From the NCBI GenBank assembly GCA_945892985.1, contig CAMDDU010000009.1, forward strand, positions 1 to 64,000: a stretch of 64,000 bases of DNA, given 5' to 3'. Shown here piece after piece: positions 36,755 to 44,659 of this stretch. A model generated the notes under the pieces. The model did not search any database and was not told the DNA's origin. It worked only from the letters and a program-made list of their open reading frames with translations. The DNA is from CAITSH01 sp945892985 (lineage in GTDB: Bacteria > Pseudomonadota > Gammaproteobacteria > Burkholderiales > SG8-39). Within the stretch, counting starts at the first letter, position 1. The number at the start of each line of letters is the position of its first letter. The translations under genes and the position numbers were made by a program.

Positions 36755-37699
36755 TCAAAACCCGACATTATTCGCTCCCTTCAACTGCAGGATCTCGCGC
36801 GCCTCATCGGGCGTGGCAATCTCAAGTGACAGGGCTTCGATGATGGAGCGGATGCGCGTGACCTGCTGCGCGTTGGTTTTGGCCAGCGTGCCGGGGCCGT
36901 CCCAGAGCGAATCTTCCAGGCCGACGCGCACATTGCCGCCCATCACCGCCGACATGGCCGCGATGGGCATCTGGTTGCGGCCCGCCCCGAGCACCGACCA
37001 CACATAGTCATCACCAAACAAGCGGTCGGCGGTGCGCTTCATTTGCATCACGTCCTCGGGGTGCGGGCCAATGCCGCCGAGCAGGCCGAACACCGACTGT
37101 ATGAACAGGGGCGGCTCGACAATCTGGCGCTCGAGAAAATGCGCCGCCGTGTACAGGTGGCCGATGTCGTAGCACTCGATTTCAAAGCGCGTGTTGTTGG
37201 CGCGGCACGATTCGAGAATGTGCTGGATGTCCTTGAAGGTGTTCTTGAAAATGCGCCCGTCCGACTCGGCGAGGTAGGGCACTTCCCAGGGCTGCTTCCA
37301 CTCCTTGTAGCGGCTTAGCATCGGATAAAGGCCGAAGTTCATCGAGCCCATGTTGAGCGAGGCCACCTCGGGCTTCAGTTGCAGCGCCGGTTGCAGGCGC
37401 TCCTCGATGTCCATGGTCGGCGCGCCGCCGGTGGTGAAGTTGATCACCACATTGGAACGCTCCCGGATGGCCGGGGCGAACTGGCGAAAATATTTCGGAT
37501 CCTGGGTCGGGCGACCGTCGACCGGATCGCGCGCATGCAGGTGCACGATGGCGGCGCCAGCCTCGGCCGCGCCCACCGCCGCGTCGGTGATCTCCTGCGG
37601 CGTGATCGGCAGGTAGGGGGACATGGTCGGGGTGTGGATGGCGCCGGTCACGGCGCAGGTGATGATGACTTTCTTTTTCGGACGTGTCGCCATGCTCAT
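36755..37699 (-). CDS. BKACE-family (DUF849) beta-keto acid cleavage enzyme
   Basis: A TIM-barrel enzyme of 314 residues. BKACE enzymes condense a beta-keto acid with acetyl-CoA to give acetoacetate and a new acyl-CoA. Family motifs are VIITCAVTGAIHTPTMSPYL, the zinc-binding AAIVHLHARDP and the second histidine region FEIECYDIGHLYTAAHF, with VRVGLEDSLWDGPG near the end. The substrate cannot be read from sequence. It is the last gene of an operon that also encodes an amidase, its small partner and a GST, so the pathway may cleave an amide or ester and process the keto acid released. Confidence 0.88.
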   Translation of the reverse strand: MSMATRPKKKVIITCAVTGAIHTPTMSPYLPITPQEITDAAVGAAEAGAAIVHLHARDPVDGRPTQDPKYFRQFAPAIRERSNVVINFTTGGAPTMDIEERLQPALQLKPEVASLNMGSMNFGLYPMLSRYKEWKQPWEVPYLAESDGRIFKNTFKDIQHILESCRANNTRFEIECYDIGHLYTAAHFLERQIVEPPLFIQSVFGLLGGIGPHPEDVMQMKRTADRLFGDDYVWSVLGAGRNQMPIAAMSAVMGGNVRVGLEDSLWDGPGTLAKTNAQQVTRIRSIIEALSLEIATPDEAREILQLKGANNVGF

Positions 37700-37720
37700 T
37701 TTTCCTTTGCGAATCGGTGA

Positions 37721-38554
37721 TCAGGCGGCCGGGGCATGCAGTGCCGCGAGATACTCCTCGCGACGCAAGCCCAGCGCCTCTTTTATTTTGCTGCCGTGGG
37801 TGTGCATATTGGCGGCATCGGCCTCGCCGGTCTGCTCGAGAATCGCCGCCCGGAAACTCGGCACGTCCTGCACGCGCCGCCACCACGCCAAAACATTCGG
37901 GCGCGCAGCAGTCCATAGCCCGAGCAGATTGAGGTAATTGAGTCGCGCCAAAAAAGGCATCAGGTTGATGTCGGCGAGCGTCATCGCCCCGCCAAGAAGC
38001 CAGGGCCCGCCCGCCCCCTCATGGCCAAGCGCCGCCTCCATGCTCTTGAACAGCTTTTCGTAGGATGCGACCGCCTGCAGCACATAGGGTGAGGCGACCC
38101 CTTCGGCGTAGGTGGACCGATACCGTGCGCTGCGCTGCGGGTCGCCGACATTGCGAAAACGCGTCTCACGCTGTGCTTCGGTCATGGCGCGCAGTTTTTC
38201 ACGGAACATGGCCGAGAAACTGATCTCGCGCGTCGCCTCGAAAACACCCTCGTCAACGGCCTTGCTCCACAGTCGCATTTGCGTCTTGAGCCAGGGGTCG
38301 GCGGGCACCAGGCGCGGCTGCGGGTAGGCCTCATCGAGATATTCGCATATCAGCGTCGACTCGACGATGATGCGGCCCTCGTCAACGAGGGTCGGCACCA
38401 CACCCTTGGGATTGATCTTGAGATAGGCCGGGTCGTACTGTTCGTTGGCAAACAGATTGATGTTGTGCATTTCCGGCTCGAGGCCTTTTTCACGCAGTGT
38501 GATCATGACTTTTTGCGTGCAAATGGAGTTGCCGGATTTGTAAAGTTTGAGCAT
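37721..38554 (-). CDS. glutathione S-transferase family protein
   Basis: A protein of 277 residues, longer than the usual 200-230. The N-terminal thioredoxin-like domain (LYKSGNSICTQKVMITLREK, NPKGVVPTLVDEGRIIVEST) has the glutathione-binding ES and cis-proline. A helical C-terminal domain (GAMTLADINLMPFLARLNYL) follows. A Ser/Cys sits at the usual catalytic position (SICTQK). It lies between the amidase (11 bp) and the BKACE enzyme (21 bp), so it is presumably part of the same catabolic unit, perhaps handling an electrophilic substrate. Confidence 0.85.
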   Translation of the reverse strand: MLKLYKSGNSICTQKVMITLREKGLEPEMHNINLFANEQYDPAYLKINPKGVVPTLVDEGRIIVESTLICEYLDEAYPQPRLVPADPWLKTQMRLWSKAVDEGVFEATREISFSAMFREKLRAMTEAQRETRFRNVGDPQRSARYRSTYAEGVASPYVLQAVASYEKLFKSMEAALGHEGAGGPWLLGGAMTLADINLMPFLARLNYLNLLGLWTAARPNVLAWWRRVQDVPSFRAAILEQTGEADAANMHTHGSKIKEALGLRREEYLAALHAPAA

Positions 38555-38565
38555 CGCCGCCCCGC

Positions 38566-39981
38566 TCAGTCCTGCAAAACGGGCGAACGCGCCAATAAGG
38601 CGCTTTCTTTTTCATAGGCTGCGCCGACGCGATACAAGAGCGCTTCGGCGAAGGGCCGGCCTATGATCTGGAAGCCGCAAGGCAGGCCGTTGGGGGTAAA
38701 GCCGCCCGGAACCGACAGCGCCGGCAGGCCAAGGAAGTTCACCGGCCGCATCAGGCGGGTGATTTCGTTGAGTATGCGCATGGTGTTGGGGCCGCCAGAG
38801 ACATCGACCTCCGACAACTTGGGCACCGGATAAGACAGCACCGGCGCCACCACCACATCGCATTTGCTGAACACCGTTTGCGCAAATTCGAGCAGCGCCG
38901 GCCCGCGAAAACGCAGCGCATCGCCATAGTCCTGTGCCGACACACCCAGCGTCACCTCGATGCGCCCGCGCGTCTGCGGCGTGTAATCGGCGGCGCGGTT
39001 TTTCATCCACTCGCCGTGAATGGCGATCACATCACCCCAGGTCACCAACATGCCCGCGGCATTGACCGCATCCAGGTCGGGCATGTTCACGTCTATGACT
39101 TCGCAACCGAGCTTGCGATACGCGGCATACACCGCGTCCATGACGGCGATGACATCGGGCTCGAGCTTTTCATCGAAGTAACCGATGGGCCGGCCGATAC
39201 GCAGGCCCTTCACCGGCTTGTCCAGGCCGGCGGTGTAGTCGGGCACGGCGTCAGCGGTGGTGTGCGGGTCGCGCATATCCTGGCCGGCAAGGATGTTCAA
39301 GAGCAGTGCGTTATCGGCGACGCTGCGCGTCAGCGGCCCCACGGTGTCTAGCGTACCCGACAGGGGCATCGCGCCGTAGCGCGACACGCGGCCCAGGGTG
39401 GTTTTCATGCCGGCGAGGCCGCAAATGGCCGCGGGCAGGCGCACCGAGCCGGCGGTGTCCGAGCCGAGCGCGCCAAAGACCGTGGCCGAAGCCACAGAAA
39501 CAGCCGACCCGGCCGACGAACCACCGGTGATGTAGTCGGGGTTCCAGGGGTTGCGCGCATCGCCCAGGAAGGCGTTCTGGCCGGTCGGGCCGTAGGCGAA
39601 CTCGGTCATATTGAGCGTCCCGATCTGCACCTGGCCGGCGGCATCCAGGCGCTCGAGCGCGGCGGCGGTGACCGGCGCAACCCAGTCGGCGCGAATTTTC
39701 GAACCGCAGGTGGAGACCTCACCCTTGCGGTAATACATGTCCTTGTGCGCCAGCGGCAGGCCGTGCAGCGGGCCGCGCAACCTGCCCTTGGCAAGTTCGT
39801 CGTCGCAGGCGCGCGCGTTGGCCAAGGCCTTGGCCTCATCGATTCGCACAAAAGCGTTGTAACGCGGGTTGAGGCGCCCGGCCTTGGCGATGGCCGCCGT
39901 GGTGAGCTCGACCGAAGAAACCTTTTTGTCGCGTATGGCCTTGGCGGCATCGGTGAGTGAAAGCTTCAGCATGTCATCCAT
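38566..39981 (-). CDS. amidase signature family hydrolase (AtzE/GatA-like)
   Basis: A protein of 471 residues with the Ser-cisSer-Lys machinery: lysine in LPLAHKDMYYRKGEV and the serine-rich signature GGSSAGSAVSVASA. SDTAGSVRLPAAICGLAG and the end segment LPALSVPGGFTPNGLPCGFQ are typical. It is probably not the tRNA-dependent GatA, because gatB is absent and the neighbour is a short DUF4089-like gene, an arrangement found for AtzE-AtzG hydrolases. The start overlaps the ATG-rich 3' end of that partner (1 bp apart). The substrate is unknown. Confidence 0.88.
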   Translation of the reverse strand: MDDMLKLSLTDAAKAIRDKKVSSVELTTAAIAKAGRLNPRYNAFVRIDEAKALANARACDDELAKGRLRGPLHGLPLAHKDMYYRKGEVSTCGSKIRADWVAPVTAAALERLDAAGQVQIGTLNMTEFAYGPTGQNAFLGDARNPWNPDYITGGSSAGSAVSVASATVFGALGSDTAGSVRLPAAICGLAGMKTTLGRVSRYGAMPLSGTLDTVGPLTRSVADNALLLNILAGQDMRDPHTTADAVPDYTAGLDKPVKGLRIGRPIGYFDEKLEPDVIAVMDAVYAAYRKLGCEVIDVNMPDLDAVNAAGMLVTWGDVIAIHGEWMKNRAADYTPQTRGRIEVTLGVSAQDYGDALRFRGPALLEFAQTVFSKCDVVVAPVLSYPVPKLSEVDVSGGPNTMRILNEITRLMRPVNFLGLPALSVPGGFTPNGLPCGFQIIGRPFAEALLYRVGAAYEKESALLARSPVLQD

Positions 39982-39982
39982 G

Positions 39983-40198
39983 TCAGCGCCCTTTGCCGTC
40001 TGGCTGAACTTTGGTCATTTCCCGCGCCGCCTGCAGCGTCAGCGTGTCGTGATCGAAATTGAGGTGCTTGCGCGCCTCGGCGAATTTCTCCACGGCCGGC
40101 GAGGCGGTGGCGGCGATCTGCTGCGCGCGTTCGGCGCTGATGTCCCAGCCGACGCGGCGCGCCGTGGACAGAATGTCTTCGGGGGTGAGCTTGCTCAT
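39983..40198 (-). CDS. small amidase partner protein (AtzG/GatC-like)
   Basis: A protein of 71 residues, mostly helical (MSKLTPEDILSTARRVGWDI and SAERAQQIAATASPAVEKFA). It ends one base before the amidase start. Small helical proteins of this size next to amidase-signature enzymes (AtzG, HpxX, GatC) wrap and stabilise the large subunit. Similarity here is by size, helix pattern and position, not by a clear motif, so the name is tentative. It is the first gene of the amidase-GST-BKACE operon. Confidence 0.6.
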   Translation of the reverse strand: MSKLTPEDILSTARRVGWDISAERAQQIAATASPAVEKFAEARKHLNFDHDTLTLQAAREMTKVQPDGKGR

Positions 40199-40291
40199 GA
40201 CGACTCCGGGGCTTGTGTCTTGCAAAACAGAGGATGCGATGAACGCATAGGGATGCGGCAGGGTGGAATATGCCAGATCGGGGCGGCTTGA

Positions 40292-40330
40292 GCACGCCCC
40301 CTGTGCACGCCCCCCGTGCACGCCCCCCGT
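40292..40330. repeat. 13-bp tandem repeat, three copies
   Basis: The unit is GCACGCCCCCCGT (first copy with CCTGT). It lies 94 bp upstream of the amidase-partner start, in the region where a promoter for the operon would be expected. Confidence 0.85.
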
Positions 40331-40430
40331 GCGGCCGAACGCGCTAAGGCGATTTCCCGCCCATCCGTATGGCGGGATAAAACGGCCATGCCCTTGGCGG
40401 CGCGAAGAAAAATCCCCGGCGCACACCAAG

Positions 40431-41282
40431 CTAGACGAGGCTGGCCCTGCCCTCTTTTTGCACCGCCTTGGTCACCGGCACATCGGCGGGCAGGCGCAGG
40501 CCGCGCGGCCTGTCCGAATGCAAGGCCAGTCCGCGCGCAAGATCGCGCAAGGCCTGCGCGGCGGCGCAATCAGGGGCATGGATAAGCACCGGCCTGCGCG
40601 CACGCACCGAACGCTCGACCGCGCTGTCGGTGGGGATGGTGCCGGCGCATTCGAGCCTGACCGAACGCCCCAGTTGCTCAGGCAGGAAGCGGTCGGCGAT
40701 CTGCTGCAATTGCCGCACCAGGATATCGCCGCTGCGCCCCGGCGTATTCTGGTTGATGGCCAGGCTGAAATGCTCGCGCGCCTGGTGGATCGCCAGCACC
40801 TTGATGGTGGCATAGGCGTCCGAAAGACTGGTCGGCTCGGGCGTGACGACCATCAGCACCTCCTGCGCCAACGAGGCCGTGTACAAGACCACATCCGAAA
40901 TACCGGCACCGGTGTCGATCAGCAAAAAATCAAAATCCGCAACCAGTTTTTGCAACACCTCGCGCAAGCGAACACGCATTTCACCGGTCAGGTGCGCCGA
41001 TTCGATAAGCCCCGAACCGGCCGGCAGCACGCGAATGCCCTCCGGGCCCTCCAGCATCGCCTCATCCACCTTGTGCGTGCCCTTGAGCACATCCTGCAGG
41101 GTCACCTCCGGCTGCAGGTTGAGAACAATGTCCAGATTGGCAAGGCCGAGGTCCGCGTCGAGCACCAGCACGCGCTTGCCGTCGCGGGCCAGGGCGCAGG
41201 CCAGATTGGCGGCGACGCAGGTCTTACCGACACCGCCCTTGCCACTGGTTATGGCGATGGTGCGCGCCGCTATGCTTGTCAT
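40431..41282 (-). CDS. MinD/ParA-family ATPase, FlhG-like
   Basis: A protein of 283 residues. It has the deviant Walker A SGKGGVGKTCVAANLACALA near residue 13, VLVLDADLGLANLD, and the switch DFLLIDTGAGIS. The pattern LGLANLDIVL and the C-terminal region resemble FlhG (YlxH, MotR), which sets flagellar number. No flagellar gene is in the window. The start is chosen at ATG 41282, seven bases after GGAG; an ATG two codons earlier is less well placed. It lies 19 bp after a diguanylate cyclase gene in the same direction, so the two may act together in localising c-di-GMP signalling. Confidence 0.85.
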   Translation of the reverse strand: MTSIAARTIAITSGKGGVGKTCVAANLACALARDGKRVLVLDADLGLANLDIVLNLQPEVTLQDVLKGTHKVDEAMLEGPEGIRVLPAGSGLIESAHLTGEMRVRLREVLQKLVADFDFLLIDTGAGISDVVLYTASLAQEVLMVVTPEPTSLSDAYATIKVLAIHQAREHFSLAINQNTPGRSGDILVRQLQQIADRFLPEQLGRSVRLECAGTIPTDSAVERSVRARRPVLIHAPDCAAAQALRDLARGLALHSDRPRGLRLPADVPVTKAVQKEGRASLV

Positions 41283-41301
41283 GCTCATGCTCCGGCCCCC
41301 G

Positions 41302-42093
41302 TCATTCAGACATCTCAAGCAGCAAACTGCGCTCGCCGCCGGTGAGGGCGCTGTCAGGCTGCTGGTCCCAGACAATGCAATTGCGCCCCTGCCGTTTGGC
41401 GCGATAGAGGTTTTGGTCGACCGCCTCAACCAGCGCATCGGCCTCGTGACTGAGCCAGGCGCGCGCGCAGGTTACGCCTATGCTGGCGGTGACCGATATG
41501 GCCAGTCCGGGTGAAACGGCAATCCGTTTGCGCGCAATGCGCGCATTCACGCGTTCGGCAATCTGGCGCGAATAAAGCAGGGAACTGTTGGGCATGATCG
41601 CGGCGAATTCCTCGCCGCCGAACCGGGCAACGGTATCCATCGGACGAAAACTGCCCTCGAGCAGTTTCGCCACCGCACACAAAACGCGGTCTCCGGCAAC
41701 ATGCCCATGCGCATCGTTGACGCGCTTAAAATGGTCGATGTCGATCAGCAGCAAACCGAAATCACCACCCGTTCGCGCACTACGCTCGATCTCGCGTTCA
41801 AGTTCACTGCGAAAGCTGCGCCGGTTTGACAGTCCGGTCAGTCCGTCCCGCGACGACAGTGCACACAAGCCGTCTATCACCCGCTGCAGCACCACGCTGT
41901 CGGGCGCATCACCGAGCTCTGGCGCGCCCCTGTCGCCCTGGCGCAACAGACGCAGTGCTTCGGCAAGCTCAACGCCGCCGACACGCACCGCGGGCCCACC
42001 GCCCATGCCGGAGACGACATCGGCGTGCCTGCCCGGCGCCTCAGCAACAGCATGATGGGCATGCGGAATATGCAGGGCGTGCGGCAGGCTCAT
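41302..42093 (-). CDS. diguanylate cyclase (GGDEF domain)
   Basis: A protein of about 263 residues. The first 80 are low in recognisable motifs (HALHIPHAHHAVAEAP) and carry no membrane segment, so the enzyme is soluble. The GGDEF domain follows: DGLTGLSNRRSF, LLLIDIDHFKRVND, the active site RFGGEEFAAIMP and a VTASIGVT end. GGEEF is a competent variant. The allosteric inhibitory RxxD is not obvious before the active site. The start at ATG 42093 is a best guess; the frame is open to 42285. It is coupled to the FlhG-like ATPase. Confidence 0.85.
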   Translation of the reverse strand: MSLPHALHIPHAHHAVAEAPGRHADVVSGMGGGPAVRVGGVELAEALRLLRQGDRGAPELGDAPDSVVLQRVIDGLCALSSRDGLTGLSNRRSFRSELEREIERSARTGGDFGLLLIDIDHFKRVNDAHGHVAGDRVLCAVAKLLEGSFRPMDTVARFGGEEFAAIMPNSSLLYSRQIAERVNARIARKRIAVSPGLAISVTASIGVTCARAWLSHEADALVEAVDQNLYRAKRQGRNCIVWDQQPDSALTGGERSLLLEMSE

Positions 42094-42248
42094 GGCCGGC
42101 GGAAAAATTCCCTCAGCCGCCCTGCGCGGCAACGCCACGCGCCCTGCCGCGATGGCGACAGCCGGAACGGATCCTCGTACAAGTACGCATTCATATCGCC
42201 TGCAACTCCTGGCTTGCTGTTGAAATCCAGGGCGACCCGGCACCACTT

Positions 42249-42287
42249 GGGACCGGCACAAGGGACCAGCACAAGGGACCGGCACAA
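42249..42287. repeat. 13-bp tandem repeat, three copies
   Basis: The unit is GGGACCGGCACAA, with one copy GGGACCAGCACAA. It is about 156 bp upstream of the diguanylate cyclase start. Confidence 0.85.
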
Positions 42288-42370
42288 GCGCGCCCCGACG
42301 ACACCCGCCTCAGCGCCCGCGCCTATTCCCGGGCCGATGCTGTGTCATCGGCAAAAACGCGCAAAACCTT

Positions 42371-42414
42371 AGGGAAAACTCGGGGAAAACTCAGGAAAAC
42401 TTCAGGAAAACTTC
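42371..42414. repeat. 11-bp tandem repeat, four copies
   Basis: The units are AGGGAAAACTC, GGGGAAAACTC, AGGAAAACTTC and AGGAAAACTTC. It lies between the divergent diguanylate cyclase and rhodanese genes. Confidence 0.85.
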
Positions 42415-42552
42415 AGGACACATGAATGGCTGGCGCGCGATGGCCGCGCCGCGTCGGAATATGCCAAAATGCCGCCGCCTTGCCACGGATCGCATACTGA
42501 TATACGGTCACAACGCGGCTCAGCCAACGCACAATTCTCACACCGGGTCAGC

Positions 42553-43638
42553 ATGAAAAATTTACGCTCACTTAGTCTTTCCAAGCTAGTCACGCTAGTC
42601 ACGCTAAGCATACTAGCCACACTATCTACACTCGCCACACCCTGGGCACCGCTTGCCGCCGCCCAGGGCGTGCCGGGCGTGATCCTCGATGCCGCCGGCG
42701 TGTCCGCCGCGATGGGGCGCAATGCCCTGATATGGGACGTGCGCCCGGCCGAGGCCTTCGCCAAGGGCCATCTTCCGGGCGCCGTGAATATCGGCGATGC
42801 ACCGGCGGTGCTGCGTGACGCCAACAGCGAAGACTTTATCGCCATCGCACAAATCGAAAAACTGCTCGGCGCAGCCGGCATAGACCCGGCGCGGGAAGTG
42901 GTGGTCTACGGCAGTCGCGGCGGCTGGCAGCCCTACTTCGGGCTCTATACACTGCAGTATTTTGGCGGCAAACGCATCGGCGTTTATCACGAGGGCATTG
43001 AGGACTGGACCGGCGGCGGTCGCACGCTGGCGCAAGGACAAGCGACCCTCGGCGCACAGGCTTCCGTGGCAGGCAGGGCGGTCGCGCTCAAACTCTCAAA
43101 CGACGCATCCGGCAAGGTCAGCGTCAGCACGCGCGAGATGATCGCGCTGCAAGGCAAATCGCATGTGCAGATCCTTGACGTTCGCACGGCAAGGGAATTT
43201 TCCGGAGAGGACATCCGCGCCATCCGTGGCGGCCACATTCCCGGCGCGATGAACATTCCCTACGAGCACAACTGGGTCGATCCGGAAACGGCCAACAAGC
43301 TGTCACGCAAGCAGGTGTCGAGCAACGCCGGCATGTCCCTGAAACCGGTGGCGGCACTCAAGGCCTTGTACTCAAAACTGGATCCGGAAAAGGAAACCAT
43401 CGTCTATTGCCAGAGCGGCGCGCGCGCCTCGGAGACGGCCGGCGTACTTCAGCAACTGGGCTTCAAAAACGTCAAGATCTATGACTCGTCCTGGCTTGGC
43501 TACGGCAACACTCCCGATGCCCCGGCCGAGAACGTCACCTACTTCAATGTCGGCCTGCTCAACAACCGCCTCGCCGGCATGCAAAACCGCATCGACCAGC
43601 TGGAAAAGGAACTGGCCAGCGCCAAAGGCGGAAAATAA
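42553..43638 (+). CDS. exported sulfurtransferase with two rhodanese domains
   Basis: A protein of 361 residues. A signal peptide (about 1-38, ending PLAAAQG) directs it to the periplasm. Two rhodanese domains follow: the first (about 45-165) has RPAEAFAKGHLPGAVNI but no cysteine in the loop. The second (about 195-310) has the active-site cysteine in TIVYCQSGARASETAGVL. The C-terminus ends in a short coiled coil (MQNRIDQLEKELASAK). The hydrophobic core of the signal peptide is encoded by six 9-bp tandem units. Periplasmic rhodaneses take part in sulfur transfer or cyanide/thiosulfate handling; the substrate is unknown. Confidence 0.88.
   Translation: MKNLRSLSLSKLVTLVTLSILATLSTLATPWAPLAAAQGVPGVILDAAGVSAAMGRNALIWDVRPAEAFAKGHLPGAVNIGDAPAVLRDANSEDFIAIAQIEKLLGAAGIDPAREVVVYGSRGGWQPYFGLYTLQYFGGKRIGVYHEGIEDWTGGGRTLAQGQATLGAQASVAGRAVALKLSNDASGKVSVSTREMIALQGKSHVQILDVRTAREFSGEDIRAIRGGHIPGAMNIPYEHNWVDPETANKLSRKQVSSNAGMSLKPVAALKALYSKLDPEKETIVYCQSGARASETAGVLQQLGFKNVKIYDSSWLGYGNTPDAPAENVTYFNVGLLNNRLAGMQNRIDQLEKELASAKGGK
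42586..42639 (+). repeat. 9-bp tandem repeat inside the rhodanese signal peptide, six units
   Basis: The units are variants of CTAGTCACG and encode LVT, LVT, LSI, LAT, LST, LAT. Five of six begin with CTA, a leucine codon that is rare in this GC-rich sequence. Confidence 0.9.
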
Positions 43639-43724
43639 GCCCGTGCGCAACCGGCGCCATAACGGAGCCAGGGGACAAGCCGGAAACGCCCGCCAGTATT
43701 GGCTTACGGGCATATGATCAGAGC

Positions 43725-44555
43725 ATGACGGCGTCCAGAACGTGCATCATCACCCTTGCCTTGCTGACGCTTTGCGCCTGCGCGCCGGCGCCATTGCGCA
43801 CCCATCTGCCGCTCGACTGGGTGCCTTCGCCGAACTTCAGCGAGCGCCGGCCCGACTTTGTCATCCTGCACCACACCACCAATGACACGGCTGCGCGCGC
43901 CCTTGCGACACTCACCAGCCCCGCCACCGAGGTCAGCGCACACTATCTCATCGGCCGCGAAGGCCGCATCTACCAGCTGGTCGACGAGCGCCTGCGTGCC
44001 TGGCACGCCGGCACTTCGTACTGGGGCGGCCACAGCGACATGAACTCGGCCTCCATCGGCATCGAACTCGACAACAACGGCGACGAGCCCTTCGCCGAAG
44101 CGCAGATCAACACCCTGCTGGCCTTGCTCGCGGATTTGCGCCAGCGCTACAAAATTCCGGCCGCCAATGTCCTCGGCCACGGCGACATCGCGCCGCGACG
44201 TAAGGTCGATCCCAGCCATCTATTCCCGTGGCGGCGTCTGGCCGCGCACGGCTTCGGCCTGTGGTGCGAGTCATCTGCGCCAGATACCCGGGCTGCCACA
44301 CCAAGCACTGCAAGCACTGCAAGCGCTGACGACGCCAGCCTGCTGCAAGCCTTTGGCTACGATGTCTCGGACCTGCCGGCCGCCATCAACGCCTTTCGAC
44401 GCCACTTTACCGACGATAAAAATAGCGGCGCCCCGCAACGCCCTGCCACAAGCGTCGACTTAAGCGCCACCGAACGCATCACGCTGCAATGCCTGCTGCT
44501 GCACAAGCGCGGCCAGGCCGCTGCCGGCATCAACGCCACGGTTAGGGCACGCTAG
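43725..44555 (+). CDS. N-acetylmuramoyl-L-alanine amidase (amidase-2 family), probable lipoprotein
   Basis: A protein of 276 residues. The N-terminus, IITLALLTLCACAPAP, has a lipobox-like LCAC, suggesting an outer-membrane lipoprotein like AmiD. The amidase-2 zinc ligands are seen in DFVILHHTTNDTAARA and in LGHGDIAPRRKVDPSHLFPW. SIGIELDNNGDEPF is the middle motif. The last third (after about residue 185) carries an SDLPAAINAFRRHFTDD segment like a peptidoglycan-binding helix bundle. It should cleave the bond between MurNAc and the stem peptide during recycling or remodelling. It follows the rhodanese gene by 86 bp. Confidence 0.88.
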   Translation: MTASRTCIITLALLTLCACAPAPLRTHLPLDWVPSPNFSERRPDFVILHHTTNDTAARALATLTSPATEVSAHYLIGREGRIYQLVDERLRAWHAGTSYWGGHSDMNSASIGIELDNNGDEPFAEAQINTLLALLADLRQRYKIPAANVLGHGDIAPRRKVDPSHLFPWRRLAAHGFGLWCESSAPDTRAATPSTASTASADDASLLQAFGYDVSDLPAAINAFRRHFTDDKNSGAPQRPATSVDLSATERITLQCLLLHKRGQAAAGINATVRAR

Positions 44556-44659
44556 TACGGTAGTAAGATTCAATTGTGGGGGAACACCACCCCAGAGTGG
44601 ATGCAAGACCCGGGATCCGGGAACCGGGGCCCAGGAACTAAGGAAATAAGGACCACCGC

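Noticed and set aside
38566..39981. Amidase as tRNA-dependent amidotransferase subunit GatA
   Set aside because: No gatB nearby and the neighbours are catabolic; the small partner is more like AtzG than GatC by context.
42249..42414. Tandem arrays as a CRISPR-like locus
   Set aside because: Units are only 11-13 bp, directly adjacent, with no spacers and no cas genes.
43725..44555. Amidase-2 protein as a phage endolysin
   Set aside because: It has a lipoprotein-type signal and no phage genes around it.
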